Assembly (NCBI GenBank): GCA_013153915.1 | Contig: JAADDL010000057.1 | Coordinates: 1-13,199, forward strand | Direction of reading: 5' to 3' | Length of the DNA: 13,199 nt | Origin: Campylobacterota bacterium | Lineage (GTDB): Bacteria; Campylobacterota; Campylobacteria; Campylobacterales; JALSKU01 | Shown: positions 6,726-12,571 of the stretch, piece after piece | Layout: each line of letters opens with the position of its first letter | Position numbering within the stretch: position 1 is the first letter of the stretch | Program-made: the position numbers and the translations under genes | The notes under the pieces: model-generated | The model's database searches: none | Told to the model about the DNA's origin: nothing | What the model saw: the letters and a program-made list of their open reading frames with translations, nothing else

Positions 6726-6872
6726 TTATTTTTTTGATAAATTTACATCTACACGCACCCAGTCAAGCCCTCTTCTAACATATTGCGTATTTGACGGATG
6801 GTATATCTGGTATGTCAAAAATAGACCTATCATAATAAAAACAAGCAGTAAAAATATTAAAAAACCTTTCAA
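6726..6872 (-). CDS. 48-residue single-pass membrane microprotein
   Basis: A short gene at the end of the fluC cluster. It starts with TTG at 6872, preceded by a perfect AAGGAG (6883-6878) with a five-base gap, and ends with TAA at 6726. The protein opens MKGF and has one strongly hydrophobic helix, about residues 4-21. A polar tail follows: Y-H-P-S-N-T-Q-Y-V-R-R-G-L-D-W-V-R-V-D-V-N-L-S-K-K. With lysine 2 as the only charge before the helix and RR/KK after it, the tail may well be cytoplasmic. The gap to fluC is 35 bases, so co-transcription is likely. Evidence for a real gene is the strong ribosome binding site, the coherent helix-plus-tail architecture and its position. I do not recognise the family; it could modulate FluC or be an independent small membrane protein. 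Confidence 0.72.
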   Translation of the reverse strand: MKGFLIFLLLVFIMIGLFLTYQIYHPSNTQYVRRGLDWVRVDVNLSKK

Positions 6873-6907
6873 GTTATCTCCTTTTAAACTTCAACGAATT
6901 TCATAAA

Positions 6908-7288
6908 CTATCCATATATCTTTTTAAAAAGCATTACGGATAACAGGGTAGCAGATAGAGTTAGCAAGACATTTAAAAAGATGTTTAAAATCATCTTATC
7001 CATCTCGCCGTTTTGTAACATATTGACATTTTCTAAAGAAAAAGTTGAAAATGTCGTTAAAGCCCCAAGAAAACCGGTAATCACAAAAGCTTTGGCTTCG
7101 GGTTGAATAACTTCGGAAAAATACATAGCCGCAAAACCGATGATAAAGCTACCAAGCACATTAACAAAAAGCGTTCCAACCGGAAAAAGTATCCCAAAAG
7201 ATTTTTGAACGAAACCAGCCAATAAAAACCTTGAAATAGCTCCGACAAATCCACCCGCTCCCACATATAATAAAATCATAAAATTCAT
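6908..7288 (-). CDS. fluC: Fluoride ion channel FluC/CrcB
   Basis: A 126-residue four-helix membrane protein that exports fluoride from the cytoplasm as a homodimer of antiparallel subunits. Hallmarks are G-A-G-G-F-V-G-A-I-S-R-F near residues 10-21, the G-T-L-F-V-N-V-L-G-S-F-I-I-G segment with the pore asparagine, and G-F-L-G-A-L-T-T-F-S-T-F-S, which holds the TTFSTF fluoride-coordinating phenylalanines and the central sodium site. All are intact. A single copy means a dual-topology homodimer is expected. The ATG at 7288 follows AAGG that overlaps the TAA stop of the DUF190 gene, eight bases away. This coupling suggests a fixed ratio with the DUF190 protein. I saw no fluoride riboswitch directly upstream, as expected for a gene inside an operon. 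Confidence 0.95.
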   Translation of the reverse strand: MNFMILLYVGAGGFVGAISRFLLAGFVQKSFGILFPVGTLFVNVLGSFIIGFAAMYFSEVIQPEAKAFVITGFLGALTTFSTFSLENVNMLQNGEMDKMILNIFLNVLLTLSATLLSVMLFKKIYG

Positions 7289-7296
7289 AAAAGACC

Positions 7297-7644
7297 TTAA
7301 CCGTTGAACTTTTTATGCTTATATCTTATCACTTCAGTGTCACTTACGGTTGTCAAACCCTCTTTTATCATATAATCTATCTTATCTATAAATTTTAAAA
7401 TCTTATCCTCATCATCGATAATCTCTATAATAATAGGAAGTTCTTGAGCTAAAGCCCATACGTTAAAACTCCTCACTTCACTATGAGCGCCGATACCGGC
7501 AACCCCTTTAAACACGGTAGCACCCGCAAGTCCGTACTCTTTAACCCTTTTTAGTATCTCTTCCCAAAGCGGCTTGCCCTCAAATTTATCTTGATTGTCT
7601 ATATATATCCTTATAATCTTCTTTTTTCCCAGATATCTTTTCAC
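7297..7644 (-). CDS. DUF190 protein (PII-like), partner of FluC
   Basis: A 115-residue soluble protein of the DUF190 family. Typical motifs are I-R-I-Y-I-D, G-L-A-G-A-T-V-F-K-G-V-A-G-I-G near residues 38-52, E-L-P-I-I-I-E-I-I-D-D and a final G-L-T-T-V-S-D-T-E-V-I. The fold resembles the PII signal proteins, which form trimers and bind nucleotides, and DUF190 genes often sit beside crcB/fluC. No biochemical role is established; a regulator of the channel is a reasonable inference. The start is GTG at 7644 with AAGGAG (7655-7650) five bases upstream, and it overlaps the plsC stop as GTGA, so translation is coupled to plsC. Confidence 0.88.
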   Translation of the reverse strand: MKRYLGKKKIIRIYIDNQDKFEGKPLWEEILKRVKEYGLAGATVFKGVAGIGAHSEVRSFNVWALAQELPIIIEIIDDEDKILKFIDKIDYMIKEGLTTVSDTEVIRYKHKKFNG

Positions 7645-8333
7645 GATAACTCCTTATCCAAAACCGCCTGCATATCCTCTCTCAACTTCTCATACCAACC
7701 GCTACCTTTTTTTGGCTCGACGGGGTCTAAGTAGACAAGTTTGACCTTTGAGAAATCGGCAAGAAAATTTTTTGAATCAAACACGTTGATAGTGCCTATA
7801 AAAACCGCAGGCTGGATTTTAAGCTCCAATTTTTCCGCCACTATTTTCGCTCCGGCTTTAAACTTCAAAAGCTTTCTTCCGTTACCCCTTGTACCTTCGG
7901 GAAATATAGCCAACACCCTACCCTTTGAAAGTCTATCTTTGGCGTCTTTTATGAGTTGAATGAGAGATTTTCTATCTTCTCTATCTATACTAATCATCTC
8001 AGGATAATCAAGAATATGACCGAAAAACGGCATATCTCCTATCTCTTTTTTTGCTACCCAAGCCAAATCCGCGGGATAGATAGCCTCCATGATAACGATA
8101 TCGGCTACGCTTTGATGATTTAATAGTAGCATTTTAGCGCTCTTATCCGGCTTGCCCACCACCTCTAGTTTTACACGCAAAAGAAATAGCTGAAGTTTTG
8201 CCCAATAGTATCTAAAAGTTTTATGGTGTTTTCTAAAGAAAAACATCAAGATAACGACAAACGAAATAGTAAAAAAGAAATTTATAGAAAAGTATAAGGC
8301 TATCAATCTTTTAACGATTTTCGGCTTACTCAA
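7641..8333 (-). CDS. plsC: 1-acyl-sn-glycerol-3-phosphate acyltransferase (PlsC/LPLAT)
   Basis: Transfers an acyl chain to lysophosphatidic acid to make phosphatidic acid, the second step of phospholipid synthesis, at the cytoplasmic face of the inner membrane. It has a hydrophobic N-terminal helix (about residues 9-34), the catalytic H-X4-D motif in N-H-Q-S-V-A-D, and the F-P-E-G-T-R-G substrate-binding motif. Length is about 230 residues, normal for the family. Start choice: a longer frame begins with GTG at 8351, but AAGGAG (8346-8341) lies inside that frame, seven bases before TTG at 8333, so the TTG gives M-S-K-P-K. This shortens the overlap with the upstream SH3 gene to eight bases. It is followed by the overlapping DUF190 gene. 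Exact acyl acceptor specificity cannot be read from the sequence. Confidence 0.88.
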   Translation of the reverse strand: MSKPKIVKRLIALYFSINFFFTISFVVILMFFFRKHHKTFRYYWAKLQLFLLRVKLEVVGKPDKSAKMLLLNHQSVADIVIMEAIYPADLAWVAKKEIGDMPFFGHILDYPEMISIDREDRKSLIQLIKDAKDRLSKGRVLAIFPEGTRGNGRKLLKFKAGAKIVAEKLELKIQPAVFIGTINVFDSKNFLADFSKVKLVYLDPVEPKKGSGWYEKLREDMQAVLDKELS

Positions 8334-9414
8334 TATCACTCTCCTTGGCACTTTTTATCCACCCTATTTTACCGTTTGGCAATTTGACTTTAATATATCC
8401 GTCTATTTCATTTAATTTTTCAACACTCATTTGATGGTCCGTTATATAAAATACGGTCGAATTGTATGTAGGCAATATCCTTATCTTTGTGTCTTTACTT
8501 ATAATTATCGTATCAAACGGATTGTAAAACAGCAACAAATATGCGACCGAAGCTATAATAATAAGCAAATACACTATCTTCTTTCTTATGATAAACAATA
8601 CCAAAGAGATAAAAGCCGCAACCGCTAAGGCTATATTTTTATAAAGAGTTAGCTTGCTATCTTTGGGATTTAATTCAAGCTGAGTACTGGTATCCTCACT
8701 TTTTACCTTTACGGGGATAGAGAACTTTTTAAAACTATTTTGGGTAGTATCAAAATATGTAAACTCGAAAAACTTTCTCTTTTTAGGCAAAATAGCGAAA
8801 TAAAATATCTTCATATCCGGCAAATTTACACTATATGAGTCTATATGATTTTTTATAACTCCGCTTAAATTAAAATCTTTTAAATTAGCGAGTTTTCCCG
8901 TTATCTCCATCACTAAGATATTGCTTTTATCGTCATATTTAGTGGTTTTAGCTTTTTCCACTTTTAGGTTTTGAGCTATCACACCGCTAAAAAGATTGCT
9001 TTTTTGCAGTTTGACAATCTTTGTATCGATGGGTCCAAGCGTATAAGCCGAAAGCACTCTGCCTTTTTTAAGTATTTTGATATATATTTTCGGAAATCTT
9101 GATTTTTCGGAATTGACCTTGTAGTAAAATGTATTAAAATAGACACTATCGCCTCTTTTTTGCCATGGGCTTTTTGGATTTAGAACATCTACTTTATAAC
9201 CTCTTATGAACTTTGTGGATATTTTATCAAATCTTTTAATAGCCACTATGAGTTTAACTTCCACTTTAAATATCTGTTTTACGTAAACTCTTTCTGGCTT
9301 ATTTGCATATGTAGCGTATATTAAATTTTGTCGAATATTTTGAGTAGCACTTCCGTCATCTATCGCTAAGAGATGAGTAAAAAAGATAAGTAAAAGAAAA
9401 ACAACCTTTCTCAT
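8326..9414 (-). CDS. Membrane-anchored periplasmic protein with C-terminal SH3 domain
   Basis: A 362-residue envelope protein. A signal peptide (about 1-17) is followed by a long, beta-rich periplasmic region (about 18-250) recalling the beta-sandwich modules of BatD-like proteins. There are then two close membrane helices (about 261-276 and 280-297) joined by a positive R-K-K turn. The C-terminal bacterial SH3 domain (about 305-358) contains T-K-I-R-I-L-P-T-Y-N-S-T and ends with N-G-K-I-G-W-I-K. This topology puts both large parts in the periplasm and the turn in the cytoplasm. SH3 domains of this type often bind cell-wall peptides or proteins. No catalytic motif is visible. It lies five bases after purQ and overlaps plsC, with no clear Shine-Dalgarno, so translation may depend on purQ. 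I do not recognise a characterised family; the BatD resemblance is tentative. Confidence 0.82.
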   Translation of the reverse strand: MRKVVFLLLIFFTHLLAIDDGSATQNIRQNLIYATYANKPERVYVKQIFKVEVKLIVAIKRFDKISTKFIRGYKVDVLNPKSPWQKRGDSVYFNTFYYKVNSEKSRFPKIYIKILKKGRVLSAYTLGPIDTKIVKLQKSNLFSGVIAQNLKVEKAKTTKYDDKSNILVMEITGKLANLKDFNLSGVIKNHIDSYSVNLPDMKIFYFAILPKKRKFFEFTYFDTTQNSFKKFSIPVKVKSEDTSTQLELNPKDSKLTLYKNIALAVAAFISLVLFIIRKKIVYLLIIIASVAYLLLFYNPFDTIIISKDTKIRILPTYNSTVFYITDHQMSVEKLNEIDGYIKVKLPNGKIGWIKSAKESDIE

Positions 9415-9419
9415 TTTAT

Positions 9420-10091
9420 TTATTTGAAAAATCCCTCCAGCATTTTAACTCCGTCTTTAGAGCCGAGCATCTCCTCGACCGCTCTTTCGGGATGAGGCAT
9501 AAGACCAAAGACATTTTTATCTTTGTTGCATATGCCGGCTATCGCACCGACCGAACCGTTTGGATTTAACTCTTTTGCGTCTTTATCGCAATATGTCAAA
9601 AGTATTTGAGAATTATCCCGGAGTCTTGAAAAACCCTCATCGTCTATATAGTAGTTGCCTTCACCATGAGCGATGGGGATATTTACCAAATCTCCCTTAT
9701 CAAAAAGTCTTAAAAATTTATTGTCGTTATTTACGACTTTCAAATAGTGATATTCGGATATAAAGTGTATATCTTGATTTTTCTTCATAGCTCCCGGAAG
9801 CAAAGATAGCTCAAGAAGTATCTGAAAACCGTTGCAAATACCAAGGATATAACCGCCTTTTTTCGCAAACTCCACAACAGCGTCGCTAACAGGAGAAAAT
9901 TTGGCGATAGCTCCGCTTCTTAGATAATCGCCGTAACTAAAACCTCCGGGCAAAACCAATAAATCCAACCCTTTTGGCAAAACGGTATCCTTATGCCAAA
10001 TAAGTTCTACTTCGGCACCTAATTTTTCATATGCGTATTTGGTATCTATCTCACAGTTCGTTCCGGGAAATACAATAACTCCTACTTTCAA
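9420..10091 (-). CDS. purQ: Phosphoribosylformylglycinamidine synthase, glutaminase subunit PurQ
   Basis: Glutamine amidotransferase subunit of FGAM synthase; it releases ammonia from glutamine for PurL, in the fourth step of purine synthesis, within a PurL-PurQ-PurS complex. The class I GATase triad is visible: C86 in G-I-C-N-G-F-Q, and H199 and E201 in M-P-H-P-E-R-A. F-P-G-T-N-C at 8-13 and L-P-G-G-F-S-Y-G-D-Y-L-R at 47-58 are typical PurQ segments. Length, 223 residues, is normal for the separate-subunit type. It starts with TTG at 10091, overlapping the purS stop (TTGA), with GGGAG seven bases upstream. purL is not in this window. Confidence 0.96.
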   Translation of the reverse strand: MKVGVIVFPGTNCEIDTKYAYEKLGAEVELIWHKDTVLPKGLDLLVLPGGFSYGDYLRSGAIAKFSPVSDAVVEFAKKGGYILGICNGFQILLELSLLPGAMKKNQDIHFISEYHYLKVVNNDNKFLRLFDKGDLVNIPIAHGEGNYYIDDEGFSRLRDNSQILLTYCDKDAKELNPNGSVGAIAGICNKDKNVFGLMPHPERAVEEMLGSKDGVKMLEGFFK

Positions 10092-10336
10092 GCCTCATCT
10101 CCCAAAACTATCTCAAAGTCTTCTATCACCGTATTTGCAAGCAACTCTTCGCTCATCTTGGCAACTCTTTTTTTGATCGTCTCTTTATCATCTGCGTCGA
10201 TATCTAAAACGATCTGTTTTCCCACTCTCACACCTTTTACCTCATCAAAGGATAGTGAACTTAAAGCATGATGAACGGCTTTACCCTGCGGGTCTAAAAC
10301 ACCTTGCTTTAACTGAATATTTACGATAACCTTCAT
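10088..10336 (-). CDS. purS: Phosphoribosylformylglycinamidine synthase, PurS subunit
   Basis: Small bridging subunit that joins PurQ and PurL and helps channel ammonia. The 82 residues match the family: M-K-V-I-V-N-I-Q-L-K-Q-G-V-L-D-P-Q-G at the start, then H-A-L-S-S-L-S-F-D-E-V-K-G-V-R-V-G-K and a C-terminal E-L-L-A-N-T-V-I-E-D-F. PurS is found only with the short form of PurL, so a separate small PurL should be encoded elsewhere in the genome. It overlaps purC (ATGA) and purQ (TTGA) by four bases each, placing it in a strictly coupled purC-purS-purQ unit. Confidence 0.96.
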   Translation of the reverse strand: MKVIVNIQLKQGVLDPQGKAVHHALSSLSFDEVKGVRVGKQIVLDIDADDKETIKKRVAKMSEELLANTVIEDFEIVLGDEA

Positions 10337-11052
10337 CTATCGTTTCCTTTCAAAATTCTTTTTAATACCTCTTCATAAGCCATTTTGACGCCACCTAGCC
10401 CTTGCCTAAATCTATCTTTATCTAGTTTTTCATTAGTCTTAGCATCCCAAAATCTACAACTATCGGGGCTTATCTCATCGCTTAGAAGAATATTTCCATC
10501 TTTATCTCTTCCGAACTCCACCTTAAAATCCACAAGCTTCAAATTTCTATCTTTGAAAAAACTTTTCAATATCACATTGATCTCTCTACCGAGTCTTTTT
10601 AACTCTTCAAGCTCACTCTCGCTTGCCAAATCAAGTATCAAACAGTGTTCGTCATTGAGGATAGGATCGCCAAGATCGTCATCTTTATAGTAAAACTCCA
10701 CCAAAGCAAAAGGCAAAACCGTACCGTCTTTGATGCCGAGTCTTTTGGTAAGCGAGCCTGTAGCTATATTTCTAACTACCACCTCTATAGGAATGATTTG
10801 AACCTTTTTTACCAACTGTTCATTGTCGCTTATCGTTTCTACTAAGTGTGTTTTTATACCGTTTTTTTCAAGCAATCTAAAAAGCTCGGTGCTTATTTGG
10901 CAATTTAATGCGCCTTTCCCTTTTTCGTTTCCTCTTTTTTGGGCATTATAAGCGGTCAAATCGTCTTTAAATTCCGCTATTAGCATATCTTCGTTTTCGC
11001 AGGCAAAGAGTCTTTTGCCCTTGCCTTCATATAATAGATCGAGCTTTTTCAT
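10333..11052 (-). CDS. purC: SAICAR synthetase PurC
   Basis: Phosphoribosylaminoimidazole-succinocarboxamide synthase joins aspartate to CAIR with ATP, the eighth step of de novo purine synthesis in the cytosol. The 239 residues are the usual bacterial length. Motifs include L-L-Y-E-G-K-G-K-R-L-F at 6-16, the P-I-E-V-V-V-R-N-I-A-T-G-S-L segment, L-V-D-F-K-V-E-F-G, and L-S-D-E-I-S-P-D-S-C-R-F-W-D, which contributes to substrate and metal binding. All look intact. It overlaps the upstream ctpA stop and the downstream purS start by four bases each. Confidence 0.97.
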   Translation of the reverse strand: MKKLDLLYEGKGKRLFACENEDMLIAEFKDDLTAYNAQKRGNEKGKGALNCQISTELFRLLEKNGIKTHLVETISDNEQLVKKVQIIPIEVVVRNIATGSLTKRLGIKDGTVLPFALVEFYYKDDDLGDPILNDEHCLILDLASESELEELKRLGREINVILKSFFKDRNLKLVDFKVEFGRDKDGNILLSDEISPDSCRFWDAKTNEKLDKDRFRQGLGGVKMAYEEVLKRILKGNDR

Positions 11053-12356
11053 TTTTTACCCTCTATCTCTAAAACCTTCACGATATCTACCGCCGTTTTC
11101 AACTGCAAATCTTTATACAAATCATCTTTTGTGATAACTTTTTTCTTATCTACTTTTTCTTCTTTTTTCACTTTTTTACCGTCCGCTTTTTCAAGTTCGC
11201 TTCTTAGATGTTTTTTTAGTTCTCTCTCTTTTATCAAAAATTCATCCTCTTTTCCAGGAACTTTACCCGGATAAACGGTCACATCCGGCGTCACGCCGAC
11301 GGATTGGATGGTTCTGCCGCTTGGAAGATAGTATCTTGCGATAGTAAGTCTAATGGCTTCGGTTTTATCTATAGGAAGTATCACTTGAACGCTACCTTTT
11401 CCAAAAGTTTTCTCTCCTACGATAATAGCTCTTTTGTGGTCTTGTAAAGAGCCGCTTACGATCTCACTCGCACTTGCGCTTCCGCCGTTTACAAGCACGG
11501 CTATAGGAATATCCTTGATAGTTCCTTCGCTTGTGGCTTTGTATTCGGTATTTTCACTCTTTACTCTACCTTTTTGAGATACTATGACGCCTTTATCGAC
11601 AAAAAGATTTACAAGTCCTACGGCTTGAGATAAAAGTCCTCCTGGATTATTTCTTAAATCAAGCACTATGCCTTTTTTATTAGGATATTTTTTTAATGCC
11701 TTTTTCACACCTTCTACAACTTTTTTATCAAAACTGGTAACCCTGATATATAGTATATTCTTACCCTCTACCTCTTTCGCGTAAACAGACTTTATCTTTA
11801 TAATATCTCTAATAATTTTTATCTTTATAGGTTTATTTTCACCCTTTCTAACAACTGTTAAAACTATCTTGGTCTTAGGCTTGCCTCTCATCAAAGAGAC
11901 CGCCTCGTCGATAGTCATATTGAGAGTTGATTTGTCGTTTATCTTTAAGATAATATCTCCGGCTTTGATACCGGCTTTATATGCGGGTGTATCCTCTATA
12001 GGAGATATGACCGTCAAAACTCCGTTTCTCATGCCTACCGTAATGCCAAGACCTCCAAACTCTCCGTTTGTTTGTATCTGCATCTCTTTAAAAGCTTTTT
12101 TATCAAGAAAGGACGAATGAGCATCAAGATTGGTTAAAAGTCCGGCTATAGCCTTGTTGATGATCTCATTCATACTCAAATCATCAACATAATACTTTTC
12201 AACCGTTCCTAAAACTTTGGAAAATTTTGATAAAGCTTGAAGTCTGCTCACATCATTATCTTGTTTACTTTTGGCAAAAAGAGTCGTAGAAAGAAGCAAA
12301 GCGCCTCCAACAAGAGTACTAACAAAACCGAAAGTTATCAATTTGGTTTTTTTCAT
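11049..12356 (-). CDS. ctpA: C-terminal processing protease CtpA (S41 family)
   Basis: A periplasmic serine protease that trims or degrades proteins from their C-terminus. Residues 1-28 form a signal peptide or anchor (hydrophobic 8-27, ending L-F-A-K-S). A PDZ domain (about 97-180) carries the ligand-binding G-G-L-G-I-T-V segment, and the S41 core follows. S295 in G-G-S-A-S-A-S-E and K320 in T-F-G-K-G-S-V-Q are the expected Ser-Lys dyad, 25 residues apart as in characterised relatives. L-D-L-R-N-N-P-G-G-L-L at 232-242 is the conserved core strand. A lysine-rich tail (about 379-410) precedes a short C-terminal helix. It is the first gene of the purine-lipid-fluoride cluster, which is a striking mix of functions, and its stop overlaps purC. 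Confidence 0.95.
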   Translation of the reverse strand: MKKTKLITFGFVSTLVGGALLLSTTLFAKSKQDNDVSRLQALSKFSKVLGTVEKYYVDDLSMNEIINKAIAGLLTNLDAHSSFLDKKAFKEMQIQTNGEFGGLGITVGMRNGVLTVISPIEDTPAYKAGIKAGDIILKINDKSTLNMTIDEAVSLMRGKPKTKIVLTVVRKGENKPIKIKIIRDIIKIKSVYAKEVEGKNILYIRVTSFDKKVVEGVKKALKKYPNKKGIVLDLRNNPGGLLSQAVGLVNLFVDKGVIVSQKGRVKSENTEYKATSEGTIKDIPIAVLVNGGSASASEIVSGSLQDHKRAIIVGEKTFGKGSVQVILPIDKTEAIRLTIARYYLPSGRTIQSVGVTPDVTVYPGKVPGKEDEFLIKERELKKHLRSELEKADGKKVKKEEKVDKKKVITKDDLYKDLQLKTAVDIVKVLEIEGKK

Positions 12357-12513
12357 ATTTTACTATCCTAATTTAAATCTTTATAATATAGGATGATATT
12401 TTACTTAAAATTTCCTAAATGGATTGTTAAAATATACAAGAAGTTTCTAAAACTTAATAAAATGACAAATAAATGAAACTTTTTAAATTTTTTAACATAA
12501 TCTACTAATAAAA

Positions 12514-12534
12514 CTTGACAAAGATAGACTAAAT
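12514..12534 (+). promoter_or_regulatory. HAIR-like HspR operator candidate at the clpB promoter
   Basis: CTTGACA, seven bases, ACTAAAT matches the HspR operator HAIR (CTTGAGT-N7-ACTCAAG) at 10 of 14 arm positions with exact N7 spacing. It covers the clpB -35, an ideal place for a repressor. HspR represses clpB in Helicobacter and Campylobacter. Part of the match is shared with the -35 TTGACA itself, which lowers its weight. Confidence 0.42.
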
Positions 12535-12544
12535 GTTGTATAAT
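12515..12544 (+). promoter_or_regulatory. clpB promoter, perfect sigma-70 hexamers
   Basis: TTGACA (12515-12520) and TATAAT (12539-12544) are both exact consensus, separated by 18 bases. Transcription would start near 12551, about 20 bases before the clpB ATG. No other promoter in this window has both perfect hexamers; a clear -35 is uncommon in this phylum and fits a strong promoter held down by a repressor. Confidence 0.82.
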
Positions 12545-12571
12545 TTCATAAAAAAATTTAAAGGATCGAGT

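Larger units (their letters stand above)
12357..12571. promoter_or_regulatory. Divergent ctpA/clpB regulatory region
   Basis: AT-rich intergenic region of 215 bases. For ctpA (minus strand) the ribosome binding site is AGGAT (about 12364-12368), and TATATT at 12390-12385 is the best -10; no convincing -35 is seen. A perfect palindrome AAGTTT-CTA-AAACTT occupies 12441-12455 between the two promoters, and a partial AAACTT copy occurs again near 12476. For clpB the ribosome binding site is AAGGA at 12561-12565. Confidence 0.5.

Noticed and set aside
7081..7266. Second minus-strand frame of 61 codons inside fluC
   Set aside because: Out-of-frame shadow of fluC; the FluC frame has all channel motifs.
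8334..8351. Longer plsC starting at GTG 8351
   Set aside because: The AAGGAG ribosome binding site falls inside this extension and is well spaced for the TTG at 8333.
8431..8763. Plus-strand open frame opposite the SH3 protein
   Set aside because: Composition is odd, there is no ribosome binding site, and the minus-strand protein has a clear signal peptide, membrane helices and SH3 domain.
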